Part shown: positions 1 through 11,334 of the stretch, one piece after another | Position numbering within the stretch: the stretch's first letter is position 1 | Layout of the letters: every line of letters starts with the position of its first letter | Assembly (NCBI GenBank): GCA_017448825.1 | Contig: JAFSKR010000072.1 | Coordinates: 32,564-96,563, forward strand | From: Bacteroidaceae bacterium | Lineage (GTDB): Bacteria; Bacteroidota; Bacteroidia; Bacteroidales; Bacteroidaceae | Direction: 5' to 3' | Length of the DNA: 64,000 bases | Made by a program: the position numbers and the translations under genes | The notes under the pieces: generated by a model | The model's database searches: none | Told to the model about the DNA's origin: nothing | Seen by the model: only the letters and a program-made list of their open reading frames with translations

Positions 1-458
1 AGGGCGGTTGTGCTGGTTGGCGATTCACGGAAGAGGAGGGCATTGACCTCTCCGACTATCAGTATCTGGTTGTCCGATTGGTGCGCAAGGCTTCGAAGGG
101 TACGTTCTTCCGCATCTACGACACGGCTAACTTCTGGGCTGAGCCGTTTCTGTATGATATGGGTCTTGAGAAGGAGTTCAAGATTGACCTCCACAACATG
201 GTGACGGCTTCGGGCGAAAGGGTTGACCCTGCCCACATCCGTATCGTGGGCTTCTCTTCGGCAGATGCTGACCAGTCTCTTTATGTGAAGGAGGTGTTCC
301 TGTCGATGGATGGCGAGACTGATGCAACAGCTATCGAAACACCTGCTGTCAGCATTGTCAAGGCCAAAGATGTTTACTTCGACCTTTCGGGCAGACGGGT
401 TGCTCATCCGACAAAGGGTTTTTATATCGTGAATGGCAAAAAAGTTTTCATTCAATAA
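1..458 (+). CDS. C-terminal end of a secreted protein with a type-A-like sorting tail (partial)
   Basis: The open frame enters from the left edge (frame 3) and ends at a TAA at 456-458, so only about 150 C-terminal residues are visible. The visible part is a compact beta-rich module followed by a short tail with 'YFDLSGRRVAHPTKGFYIVN' and a final 'GKKVFIQ'. That tail resembles the type-A C-terminal sorting signals used by Bacteroidetes for type IX secretion. The module is similar to the C-terminal module of the esterase ending at 10926; shared features are 'GWR', 'YLVVRLVR'/'YLVVKLIR', 'IDLHNM' and 'LYVKEVFLS'/'LYINTVFLS'. The catalytic or binding part lies outside the window. From its place just ahead of GH97, GH31 and GH43 genes it is probably another secreted carbohydrate-active protein, which is inference. 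Confidence 0.75.
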   Translation, partial: GGCAGWRFTEEEGIDLSDYQYLVVRLVRKASKGTFFRIYDTANFWAEPFLYDMGLEKEFKIDLHNMVTASGERVDPAHIRIVGFSSADADQSLYVKEVFLSMDGETDATAIETPAVSIVKAKDVYFDLSGRRVAHPTKGFYIVNGKKVFIQ

Positions 459-520
459 GTGCAACGCACATTTTGAAAACTAAAAACTAAAAGTTAAGAA
501 CTGATTATCAATATCTAACC

Positions 521-2416
521 ATGAATCGCCTTTTGTCTTTATTTTTATATTTGATGGCTTCATGTTCCCTTCTTGCTTCTCCTCCAATAGGAGAGGCAGG
601 AAGGAAAGTTGTTGCCCCCCTCGCTAAATCTCCTAATGGCAATTTGACGTTACAGTATCAAGATGGGCAGTATCGGCTTGCCCTCCGTCGTCAGCCTGTG
701 TTGACGCTGACCGATGTGGGTGTGACGACTACGCATATCGGCAAAGACCTGACGTTTGTGGAGATGAAGGAGGAGGGTGCTGTTGAGGCTCGATACGAGA
801 TGTTGGCTGGTAAGAGGCATTACTGCAACAACAAGGCTAACCGCTATGTGAGCTTGTATCGGGATGGGCAGGGTCATGAAGTCCGTGTGGTGTTCTGCCT
901 GTGGAACGATGGGCTGACTTTTCGTTACGAACTTTCCATCCCTAATCAGGAGGGTGAACGTTTGGAAGGTGAGCAGACGACGTACCGCATCCCAGAGGGT
1001 ATGCCTCGATGGATGCTACAGTGGTCGGACGGTTATGAGGGCTTTTATCCTTTGACTACTACGGGTGAGGGGAAAAACCGTCACTGGGGCTATCCTGCCT
1101 TGATTCAACCAGCCAAGGGAGTGTTTACCCTCATCAGCGAGGCGGACATCCGTCGTCGCCATAGTGCGTCTTCCCTCAAGAACGATGTGGTATCTACCGA
1201 CTATCGGGTATGTCCTGATGTCAACGAGGTGCTGCTCAAGGACGATTGGCAGTCTCCGTGGCGAGTGGTCATCGTAGGTTCCTTGGCAGATGTGGTGGCA
1301 TCGACGCTGGTCACGGATGTGTCCACCCCATGCGTGTTGCAGGATACGAATTGGATACATCCGGGCGTCGTTTCGTGGGTCTATTGGGCATACAACCACG
1401 GTTCCAACGATTACAACATCATCAAGAAATATGTGGACATGGCGGCAACGCTTCATCTGCCTTACGTGCTGATTGATGCCGAGTGGGACGAAATGAAGGA
1501 TGGAAAGACGGTGGAGGATGCTGTCAACTATGCCAACCAACACGGTGTGAAGCCCATGATATGGTACAACTCGTCGGTGGGATGGGTGAACGGTGCTCCA
1601 GGTCCTAAGTTCCGTCTGAACAAACCCGAAGACCGCGAAAAGGAGTTCGCTTGGTGTGAACGTATTGGGGTGGCTGGTGTGAAGATTGACTTCTTCTCGG
1701 GCGACAACCAGATGAACATGGATTATTGCCTCGACCTCTTGGAGTGTGCTGCGCGCCACCACTTGCTGGTCAACTTCCACGGAGCCACTATCCCTCGCGG
1801 ATGGCAGCGCACCTATCCTAATTTGTTGTCCACTGAAGGTGTGTATGGTGCTGAATGGTATAATAATGTGCCGACTTTCACCGACAAGGCGGCAGCTCAC
1901 AACGCCACGTTGCCTTTCACCCGCAACGTCATAGGCCCGATGGACTACACCCCCTGTGCCTTCTCCGACTCACAGCATCCTCACATCACCAGCCATGCTC
2001 ATGAGTTGGCACTGACGGTGCTTTTCGAGAGTGGACTTCAGCATTTGGCAGACCGTCCAGAGAGTTTCCTGTCACAGCCCCAGCAGGTGCAGGACTTTCT
2101 GGGGCAGTTGCCCGCTGCATGGGACGAGACCTGTTTGGTGGATGGCTACCCTGGGGAGTTTGTGGTCATCGCCCGTCGGAAAGGACGGACTTGGTATGTG
2201 GCAGGCATCAATGGAACGGATGAGGAGAAGACCATCCCCGTGAATCTCAAGAAAATCATTCCTTCTTCGGGCGTTGCCACTATCTTTGCCGACCGAGCCG
2301 ACAAGACCGCACCGTGGAGCATCAAGGAGGTGTCCATCAAAGAAATGCCCACCCAAATGGTTTGTCAGCCAAGAGGAGGTTTCGTGTTCGTCATCAACCC
2401 TGTGTTGAGCAGATAA
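521..2416 (+). CDS. GH97 family glycoside hydrolase (SusB-like fold, retaining-type alpha-galactosidase-like)
   Basis: This 631-residue exported protein has the normal size and architecture of family GH97: an N-terminal beta-sandwich, a central (beta/alpha)8 barrel and a C-terminal beta domain. The start gives a good signal sequence (MNRLLSLFLYLMASCSLLAS). Cleavage could be by signal peptidase I or, less likely, at the 'MASC' cysteine as a lipoprotein. Recognisable barrel segments are 'VLIDAEWDEMKDG', 'MIWYNSSVGW', 'GVAGVKIDFFSGDNQ', 'LVNFHGATIPRGWQRTYPN', 'TEGVYGAEW' and 'FTRNVIGPMDYTP'. D390 in 'VKIDFF' sits where retaining members such as the Bacteroides alpha-galactosidase BT1871 carry their nucleophile; inverting SusB-type enzymes differ there. 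It lies 62 bases after the preceding gene and 11 bases before the GH31 gene, so it is co-transcribed with them. Removal of alpha-linked side residues is the likely job; the substrate is not proven. Confidence 0.9.
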   Translation: MNRLLSLFLYLMASCSLLASPPIGEAGRKVVAPLAKSPNGNLTLQYQDGQYRLALRRQPVLTLTDVGVTTTHIGKDLTFVEMKEEGAVEARYEMLAGKRHYCNNKANRYVSLYRDGQGHEVRVVFCLWNDGLTFRYELSIPNQEGERLEGEQTTYRIPEGMPRWMLQWSDGYEGFYPLTTTGEGKNRHWGYPALIQPAKGVFTLISEADIRRRHSASSLKNDVVSTDYRVCPDVNEVLLKDDWQSPWRVVIVGSLADVVASTLVTDVSTPCVLQDTNWIHPGVVSWVYWAYNHGSNDYNIIKKYVDMAATLHLPYVLIDAEWDEMKDGKTVEDAVNYANQHGVKPMIWYNSSVGWVNGAPGPKFRLNKPEDREKEFAWCERIGVAGVKIDFFSGDNQMNMDYCLDLLECAARHHLLVNFHGATIPRGWQRTYPNLLSTEGVYGAEWYNNVPTFTDKAAAHNATLPFTRNVIGPMDYTPCAFSDSQHPHITSHAHELALTVLFESGLQHLADRPESFLSQPQQVQDFLGQLPAAWDETCLVDGYPGEFVVIARRKGRTWYVAGINGTDEEKTIPVNLKKIIPSSGVATIFADRADKTAPWSIKEVSIKEMPTQMVCQPRGGFVFVINPVLSR

Positions 2417-2427
2417 GATTTGTAGTT

Positions 2428-4893
2428 ATGAAGAATCGCATCATCGTTCTTTTTACATCCTTGTGCCTGTTTGTCCTCTCGGCTTCAGCCAAGTCGTATC
2501 CTTTCGGCAAAGGAACGTTGACGGTGAAGGTTGTTGCTGAAAACGCTGTCAGAATACAATATACCGAAGGGAGTCCCTTGCTTGCTTTGCCTGACTATGT
2601 CTATGTGAAGGATGAAGAAATCGACACGAAGCAAGTGTCGGTGAAGGTGGATGCCAAGAAGGGTAGAGTGGAAGTGAAGGACAGGAAAGGGAAAACGGTC
2701 TTTACAGCGACAGAGCATCGCTTGAAGTCAAGCGTGGTGGCAGGACAGCCAACTCTCGAAGCACAACTTGCGTTCGTGTCTCCCGAAGGAGAATGTCTCT
2801 ATGGTTTAGGCCAGTTCCAGGATGGTTACAGTAACATTCGGGGGCTTTCCCGTCGGCTCACGCAGGTGAACACCCAAATCAGTGTCCCCATGATGCTTTC
2901 GAGTGGTGGCTACGGACTTCTGTGGAACAACTATGGCTTGACGGAGTTCAACCCCTGCGACCATCATGTGTCCCTTCATCGGCAAGCGGAAGGAGGGCAG
3001 CGTGAGGTGGTGAATGTGACATCGACCGAAGGTGGGAAGCAGGAAGTGAGGGAACGGAACGTGTATGTCGCCACCATCGACGTGACCGAGGATGGCGATT
3101 ATGCCCTGCTGCTTGACGTGGGACAAAAGATGGCAAGAAGGCATAACCTGAGCATTGACGGGGAAACCGTCATCGAGATGCAGAATTTGTGGTTGCCGCC
3201 TACGGCTTCCACGACAGTTCATTTGACAGCAGGTCAACATACCGTGGCTGCAGAGCTGACCAAGGAGGATGTGCCAGTGCTCTTCTATAGTAAGGTGCAG
3301 AACCAAACCGTGTTCCGTTCGCCTGTGGCGCAAAGCGTTGACTATACGGTGTTTGTCGGCTCACCTGATGAAATCATTGCCGCTTATCGTCACCTGACAG
3401 GTGAGGTGCCTCTGATGCCTCGATGGGCGATGGGCTATATCCATTGCCGTGAACGTTTTCATAGCCAAGACGAACTGTTGTCGGTTGCCCGACGCTTCCG
3501 CGACGAGCAGTTGCCCGTCGATGTCATCGTGCAGGACTGGCAGTATTGGGGGAAGAACGGATGGAACTCCATGACCTTCGATGCCGACAATTATCCTTCA
3601 CCCCGACAGATGACCGACAGCCTCCATCGGATGAATATGCGACTGATGCTTTCCGTGTGGTCGAAGATAGACAAGAACTCGGTGGTAGGGAAGCAGATGG
3701 AGGAGAGCGGCTACTATATTCCCGGTACTGACTGGATTGACTTCTTCAATCCCGAAGCGGCACGGGCATATTGGCAACAGTTCAGTACCCGTCTCATCCC
3801 CTTGGGCATTGATGCTTGGTGGCAGGATGCGACAGAACCAGAAAACGACGATTTGGCTGGGCGGCGTGTGATGAACGGTCAATATCCGGGCGAACTCTTC
3901 CGCAACGTCTATCCCCTGTTGGTCAACAAGACGGTGTATGAAGGACTGAGAAAGGACAACGCTGACCGCCGTTCGATGATTCTGACTCGTTGTGCCTTCC
4001 CTGGCATTCAGCGTTATGGTGCCGCACTATGGTCGGGCGATGTGGGTAACGATTGGGAGACCCTTCGTCGTCAGATTGTGGCAGGTCTTGGGATGCAAGC
4101 TGCAGGGCTTCCTTGGTGGACTTATGATGCTGGCGGTTTCTTCCGTCCTGGCAACCAATACACCGACCAAGACTACATCGAGCGGATGCTCCGTTGGATA
4201 GAGACGAGCGTCTATCTGCCGTTGATGCGTGTACATGGTTACATCAGCAATACCGAACCGTGGAACTACGGTACCGAAGCTCAAGCCATCATCGCCAACT
4301 GCTTGAAGGAGCGTTACCGCTTGCTCCCCTACATCTACTCCAACGCGGCAGCCATCACCTTCGAAGGCTCCACCATGATGCGCCCCTTGGTCTTCGACTT
4401 TGCCGACGACCCCGAGGCTTTGCAGCAGAAATATGAGTATATGTTCGGGACATCCATGCTCATCAGTCCTGTGACCGAGCCTCATGTCACTTCATGGCGC
4501 ACTTATCTTCCGAAGCATCCAGCAGGATGGTACGACTATCGCACAGGAAAACACTATGATGGTGGGCAATATGTCACAACACCTGTTGATGCGGCAACCA
4601 TCCCTGTCTTTGTGCGGGGAGGCAGCATCATCCCCTTGGGACCCGCACGTCAGCACACCGCCGACCAGCCCGATGCGACCTTGGAAGTGAGGGTGTACCC
4701 CGGTGCCGATGCCAGCTTCACCCTCTATGAGGACGATGGTGTGACCCTCGCCTACGAGAAAGGCGAGTACAGCCAGACAGCGTTGACATGGAACGAGCAG
4801 AAACGGCAGTTCCATCAGCAAATTCTGAAGGCTTATCATGGCAGCGATCCATCAATACAGCGTCCTGTCAAGGTCGTCGTAGTTGGACAATAA
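2428..4893 (+). CDS. GH31 glycoside hydrolase with PA14-like insert, alpha-xylosidase-like
   Basis: The start is set at the ATG at 2428 because it opens a signal peptide (MKNRIIVLFTSLCLFVLSASA). An upstream in-frame codon at 2314 would overlap the GH97 gene and has no export signal. The product is 821 residues. Family GH31 signs are 'VIVQDWQYWG', the nucleophile motif 'WWQDATEPE' (D467) and the acid/base motif 'WSGDVGNDW' (D538), followed by 'PWWTYDAGGFF' and a C-terminal beta domain ending in 'LYEDDG'. Residues about 212-288 form a PA14-like insertion before the barrel, as seen in characterised xyloglucan or oligoxyloglucan alpha-xylosidases of this family; that parallel suggests alpha-xylosidase, although alpha-glucosidase cannot be excluded. 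The gene lies 11 bases after the GH97 gene in the same run. The enzyme is probably periplasmic or surface-exposed. Confidence 0.9.
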   Translation: MKNRIIVLFTSLCLFVLSASAKSYPFGKGTLTVKVVAENAVRIQYTEGSPLLALPDYVYVKDEEIDTKQVSVKVDAKKGRVEVKDRKGKTVFTATEHRLKSSVVAGQPTLEAQLAFVSPEGECLYGLGQFQDGYSNIRGLSRRLTQVNTQISVPMMLSSGGYGLLWNNYGLTEFNPCDHHVSLHRQAEGGQREVVNVTSTEGGKQEVRERNVYVATIDVTEDGDYALLLDVGQKMARRHNLSIDGETVIEMQNLWLPPTASTTVHLTAGQHTVAAELTKEDVPVLFYSKVQNQTVFRSPVAQSVDYTVFVGSPDEIIAAYRHLTGEVPLMPRWAMGYIHCRERFHSQDELLSVARRFRDEQLPVDVIVQDWQYWGKNGWNSMTFDADNYPSPRQMTDSLHRMNMRLMLSVWSKIDKNSVVGKQMEESGYYIPGTDWIDFFNPEAARAYWQQFSTRLIPLGIDAWWQDATEPENDDLAGRRVMNGQYPGELFRNVYPLLVNKTVYEGLRKDNADRRSMILTRCAFPGIQRYGAALWSGDVGNDWETLRRQIVAGLGMQAAGLPWWTYDAGGFFRPGNQYTDQDYIERMLRWIETSVYLPLMRVHGYISNTEPWNYGTEAQAIIANCLKERYRLLPYIYSNAAAITFEGSTMMRPLVFDFADDPEALQQKYEYMFGTSMLISPVTEPHVTSWRTYLPKHPAGWYDYRTGKHYDGGQYVTTPVDAATIPVFVRGGSIIPLGPARQHTADQPDATLEVRVYPGADASFTLYEDDGVTLAYEKGEYSQTALTWNEQKRQFHQQILKAYHGSDPSIQRPVKVVVVGQ

Positions 4894-4937
4894 GCGAATA
4901 TGATTGAATATATTTTTACCATTAAAACCTATTGTAT

Positions 4938-6995
4938 ATGCGAATTAAAGCAAGCATTTCTTTACTTCTTCTTGCATTATCGGCGAACGCACAGAATCCC
5001 GTTATCCGAGACCAGTTCTGTGCCGACCCCACCGCGCGTGTGTTTGGTAACAGGATTTATGTGTATCCGTCACACGACATCACTCCTCCTGAGGGTCAGC
5101 GGCAAGACTGGTTCTGCATGGAAGACTATCATGTGTTCTCGTCCGAGAATCTGACCGACTGGACAGATCATGGTATGATTATCAGTCAGACGGCTGTACC
5201 TTGGGGGAAGTCCGATGGCTATTCGATGTGGGCACCCGAGTGTGTTTGCAAGGACGGCAAGTACTATTTCTACTTCCCCAATGGCCCGAAAAATGGGCGT
5301 GGTTTCGCCATCGGTGTCGCCACTGCCGACCATCCTGAAGGCCCCTTCACTTGTGAACCGGAGCCTATCAAGGGCATCAGCGGCATTGACCCTTGTGTGC
5401 TGCTCGACGATGATGGCTCTGCCTACATCTATTGGAGTGGTATGGGTATTCGTGGTGCCAAGTTGAAGGCTAACATGAAGGAAGTGGATGGCGAGTTGAA
5501 GGAGATGCGGTTTCCCCAGCGGCCTGATGCCCAGCAAAACACTAACGCTCAGCAGATGCCGCCCATGCTGGTGGCAGGCGAGACAATGGAAGGACTGCCC
5601 GACGGGTTCAAGGAAGGCCCCCATGCTTTCAAGCGCAACGGCTGGTACTATCTCACCTTCCCTTGGGTGCGTGTAGAGAACGGCACTGAGACATTGGCAT
5701 ACGCCATGTCGAAATCACCGCTTGGCCCGTGGGACTTCAAGGGCATCTTCATGGCAGAACATCCCAATGGCTGTTGGACCAACCACCATAGCTTTGTCGA
5801 GTATAAGGGTCAGTGGTATCTCTTCTATCACACGAATTTCTTTTCACCCAAGGACGACAAGCGTCGGTCTGTCTGCATCGAAAAGGTAACGTTCAATGCT
5901 GACGGCACCATTCAGGAGGTGAAGGAGACCATGCGTGGTGTGGGCATCAACCAAGCCACGGAGAGAATCGAGATAGACCGTTTCAGCACGAGCAGCGTAG
6001 GTGTGAGCACGGAATATGTGGATACAGCCAACACCACACGGGGAGGCTGTGTCACATTGCCGCAGAAGGGCAGTTGGGTGAAGTATAATGACGTGGATTT
6101 CAGCAGCATTACCGACGGCTATATGGTGATATCCGCCAAGGCCAGCGACAACACCGAGTTCTTCATCCGTGACAAAGCTGCCAATGGCAAGGTGATAGCC
6201 CGAGTCAAGATGACCGTGAAGCCTGAAACGCCACAGGGAGCTGCCCCAGCGATGTTCCGTCGCGACTTGAGCAACCAGTGGTTGACGCAGACCGCTTCGT
6301 TGGAGTACACACCCAAAGGCGTGACCGACTTGGTTATCACCTGTGAGGGGGCAGGTGTGTCCGTTGATTGGGTTCAGTTTAAGAATCGTCCCGAATACTT
6401 CGCCAAAGCCAATTCTCTGGCGAATATGAGTGCCCCTGATGCCGAGGGCTACATCCACCGCTGGATGCTCTTGGAGCCTATCAAGCAGGATATCCGCTCG
6501 AATGTCGTATTCACCAATACATGGCTTCGTGAGGCGTTCTCGAAAACCTATTTCAAGAATCAGTTGACCGTTCTTCCCAAAGACGGGCAGCAGGTGAAGG
6601 TGGGTGCCCAGACGTTGAAGTGGCATGCCCTCGACAGTAAGAACTTTAACGTGAAGTTGTTCCGTTTCGCTGAGAAATGGGGCGACCAGACTTACGGTTC
6701 GCTCTTCTGGGGTGTGACCACCATCGACTGTCCTCAAGACTACGAGGATGTGCGATTGGCAGCTGGTTCCAATGGTGCCTCCATTTGGTGGGTTGACGGC
6801 GAAGAAGTGCTGCTGTTGGAAGGCGACCGCCGTATGGTGGAAGATGACGGAATGTCCAAGCGTCTCCAGTTGAAGAAAGGTACGCATACGATACGTTTTG
6901 CCCTTATTAACGGCCCTGGTCTCAGTGATTTCTGTGTACGTTTCCTTGACGAGAAAGGACAGCCGGTTACAAACTACACCATCAAACAACAATAA
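4938..6995 (+). CDS. GH43 enzyme with CBM6 and C-terminal beta-sandwich module
   Basis: An ATG at 4938 opens a clean signal peptide (MRIKASISLLLLALSANAQ); a TTG two codons upstream is less likely. The mature protein begins with a five-bladed propeller of family GH43. The likely catalytic triad is D30 (in 'CADPTARV', general base), D151 (in 'GIDPCVL', pKa modulator) and E226 (in 'KEGPHAF', general acid). A CBM6-like module follows at about residues 350-480 ('GSWVKYNDVDFSS', ending 'VSVDWVQFKN'). The last 200 residues form a further beta-sandwich/PA14-like module ending 'VRFLDEKGQPVTNY'. The combination is typical of secreted beta-xylosidases or alpha-L-arabinofuranosidases acting on xylan. It is 44 bases after the GH31 gene and 20 before the next GH43 gene. 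Exact specificity cannot be read from sequence alone. Confidence 0.88.
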   Translation: MRIKASISLLLLALSANAQNPVIRDQFCADPTARVFGNRIYVYPSHDITPPEGQRQDWFCMEDYHVFSSENLTDWTDHGMIISQTAVPWGKSDGYSMWAPECVCKDGKYYFYFPNGPKNGRGFAIGVATADHPEGPFTCEPEPIKGISGIDPCVLLDDDGSAYIYWSGMGIRGAKLKANMKEVDGELKEMRFPQRPDAQQNTNAQQMPPMLVAGETMEGLPDGFKEGPHAFKRNGWYYLTFPWVRVENGTETLAYAMSKSPLGPWDFKGIFMAEHPNGCWTNHHSFVEYKGQWYLFYHTNFFSPKDDKRRSVCIEKVTFNADGTIQEVKETMRGVGINQATERIEIDRFSTSSVGVSTEYVDTANTTRGGCVTLPQKGSWVKYNDVDFSSITDGYMVISAKASDNTEFFIRDKAANGKVIARVKMTVKPETPQGAAPAMFRRDLSNQWLTQTASLEYTPKGVTDLVITCEGAGVSVDWVQFKNRPEYFAKANSLANMSAPDAEGYIHRWMLLEPIKQDIRSNVVFTNTWLREAFSKTYFKNQLTVLPKDGQQVKVGAQTLKWHALDSKNFNVKLFRFAEKWGDQTYGSLFWGVTTIDCPQDYEDVRLAAGSNGASIWWVDGEEVLLLEGDRRMVEDDGMSKRLQLKKGTHTIRFALINGPGLSDFCVRFLDEKGQPVTNYTIKQQ

Positions 6996-7015
6996 TCCAC
7001 ATAAAAACTAAGAAT

Positions 7016-8470
7016 ATGAAAACTATCATACAGAACATCTTTGCATTAGCCCTCTCCCTTTGGGGCTTGTCCGCCACGGCTCAGGTGGGGGCACCCTATA
7101 TCCATGACCCTTCGACCATTGCCGAGTGTGACGGCAAGTACTACACTTTTGGCACGGGTGGCGGAGGTCTTATCTCTGAAGATGGCTGGTCGTGGCACAG
7201 TGGAGCTGAGCGTCCTGGTGGCGGTGCTGCCCCTGATGTGCTGAAAATAGGCGACCGCTATTTGGTGATTTATGGTGCCACGGGTGGTGGATTGGGTGGA
7301 GGCCATAACGGCCGCATCCTGACGATGTGGAACAAGACGCTCGACCCCAAGTCGCCCGACTTTAAGTTCACCGAGGCCATCGAAGTGTGCGCATCCGATG
7401 GCATGGAAGACCAGGACGCTATTGACCCCGGTATGCTGTTGGACCCCACAACGGGTCGTCTGTGGGTGAGCTATGGCACTTATTTTGGCACCATTCGTCT
7501 GATAGAACTGGACCCTAAGACTGGCAAGCGAGTCAAGGGTAACAAAGAGAAAGACATTGCCATTGACTGTGAGGCTACCGACTTGATTTATCGCGACGGG
7601 TGGTATTACTTACTGGGCACCCACGGAACTTGCTGCGATGGTGTGAACTCTACTTACAATATCGTAGTGGGTCGCTCTAAGAGCGTCGAAGGCCCCTATG
7701 TTGACAACGTCGGTCGCGATATGTTTCATGGCGGTGGCAAGATGGTCATCAATGCTGGCGACCGCAAAACGGGTCCAGGTCATTTTGGACGTACTATCGT
7801 CGATGAAGGCGTAGAGGTGATGTCGTGCCACTTCGAGGCGGACTTTGACCGTAGTGGTCGTTCCGTATTGGGCATCCTTCCGCTCCTCTGGAAGAACGGT
7901 TGGCCATACGCAGGCGAACCCTTCAAAGGGGGAAACTTCGAGATAGAGTCTGAGCGTCGTGGTTACAGCCTCGAACTGGCGGTGGATTTTGTCCGCATGG
8001 AACAGGAACGTCAGCGTTTCTGGCAAATGGATCCCAACGAGCCTCTCAAGGTTTTGCCTGAGCAGAAACTCGAAGACGTGATAGGCACTTGGCCAGAAGG
8101 TGAGATAGGCGTTCGTTGTAGCGATTATATGTTCCGCCCTCATCAGCACTGGACTATCACCCCTGTTCCTGAGGCAGGTGGTCGTCTGACAGGTCCCCTC
8201 TATGAAATTAAAATTGAAGGCACCAACCGCGCGCTGACAGCCACTGCCGATTTCGAACTCACCACAAAGGACTTCCAAGGTGAGGACAGCCAACTGTGGT
8301 GGATTGAACAGCTGACAGATGGCACTTATCGTATCATGCCGTTCGCCATCCCAGGGCAGAAAGGCTTCAACACACGTTATTGCCTCTACTCTGCTGGCGA
8401 CAGCACACCTACGTTGGCTCCTTACGATTTCTCTTCTGACAATTCTAAGTGGAACTTCCGTTCTCACTAA
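7016..8470 (+). CDS. GH43 enzyme, arabinanase/arabinofuranosidase-like
   Basis: This is a 484-residue secreted protein with signal peptide MKTIIQNIFALALSLWGLSATAQ. The N-terminal two thirds is a GH43 propeller: 'YIHDPSTI' (D31, base), 'AIDPGML' (D137) and 'CEATDLIYRDGWYY' (E186, acid). Family members with the same order, including 'DGWSWHSG' and 'GRLWVSYG', are annotated as endo-alpha-1,5-L-arabinanases or arabinofuranosidases. The last 130 residues ('VIGTWPEGEIGVR...' to 'NSKWNFRSH') form a beta-barrel C-terminal domain like that of extracellular arabinanases. A glycine-rich surface ('GGGAAPDV', 'TGGGLGGGHNG') lies near the active-site mouth. It is the fifth member of the plus-strand enzyme run, 20 bases after the CBM6-containing GH43 gene. 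An action on arabinose side chains or arabinan would complement its neighbour. Confidence 0.87.
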   Translation: MKTIIQNIFALALSLWGLSATAQVGAPYIHDPSTIAECDGKYYTFGTGGGGLISEDGWSWHSGAERPGGGAAPDVLKIGDRYLVIYGATGGGLGGGHNGRILTMWNKTLDPKSPDFKFTEAIEVCASDGMEDQDAIDPGMLLDPTTGRLWVSYGTYFGTIRLIELDPKTGKRVKGNKEKDIAIDCEATDLIYRDGWYYLLGTHGTCCDGVNSTYNIVVGRSKSVEGPYVDNVGRDMFHGGGKMVINAGDRKTGPGHFGRTIVDEGVEVMSCHFEADFDRSGRSVLGILPLLWKNGWPYAGEPFKGGNFEIESERRGYSLELAVDFVRMEQERQRFWQMDPNEPLKVLPEQKLEDVIGTWPEGEIGVRCSDYMFRPHQHWTITPVPEAGGRLTGPLYEIKIEGTNRALTATADFELTTKDFQGEDSQLWWIEQLTDGTYRIMPFAIPGQKGFNTRYCLYSAGDSTPTLAPYDFSSDNSKWNFRSH

Positions 8471-8511
8471 TCCTTCCCAATACCTATTTTTACCCCATTA
8501 AACCCTATTAA

Positions 8512-10926
<2,415 letters not shown>

Positions 10927-11334
10927 TGCTGAATGTTAAGAATGAATTCTCTTAACTCCTAAGTGGTTAGGTGCGGATTCGAGGGTAATAGGGAAAGAAA
11001 ACAGATTGCTCGTTAATAGCGAGGATATGATTTAATCACTACCGAGTATTGAATAGAATAAGTACGAGGTAGTGATTCTTATAAGAACGAGGAAGTGTCT
11101 ATGGGGTGTCCGAAAAGACCAATACGATAGAAAAGAGGTATAAACCAATTTGCTAATAAAATAGTCTGTTTTTCCCTTTTAGGGGGGGGGTAAAATGTTA
11201 AAATTAACCATTTTTGACATTTTTTCTCCCTATTATTGTGTTTGTTATTGAAAAATTCAGTACCTTTGTACTTCAGTTGGTAAATTTTATAATTGCTAAG
11301 CGTCGTTGAAGCTTATCTTTTTAGGAACGAAGAA
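10927..11334. other. Intergenic region between enzyme run and fimbrial cluster
   Basis: About 400 bases without a convincing gene. Just after the esterase stop, 10935-10941 and 10950-10956 can pair (7 bp, 8-base loop), a weak terminator-like hairpin without a T tract. A second inverted repeat pairs 11034-11043 with 11068-11077 (10 bp, 24-base loop). A run of nine G lies at 11182-11190, and a TACCTTTG box at 11261-11268. The rest is AT-rich with no feature I can support. Confidence 0.7.
11261..11268 (+). promoter_or_regulatory. Promoter -7 box (TACCTTTG) for the fimbrial cluster
   Basis: The octamer matches the Bacteroidetes primary-sigma consensus TAnnTTTG exactly. It sits 66 bases before the chosen ATG at 11335. 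TTG triplets lie upstream around 11236-11250, but none falls at the ideal spacing, so the -33 element is weak. A G9 tract lies about 70 bases upstream. Confidence 0.65.

Noticed and set aside
2314-2427. Longer N-terminus for the GH31 gene starting at 2314
   Set aside because: It would overlap the GH97 gene by about 100 bases and bury the clear signal peptide that begins at 2428.
5844-6992. 382-codon minus-strand frame inside the GH43-CBM6 gene
   Set aside because: Antisense shadow; the composition reflects the complementary strand of the real gene.
11034-11077. Inverted repeat upstream of the fimbrial promoter as an invertible-promoter boundary
   Set aside because: Both 10-bp arms lie on the same side of the promoter box and no matching copy was found on the other side.
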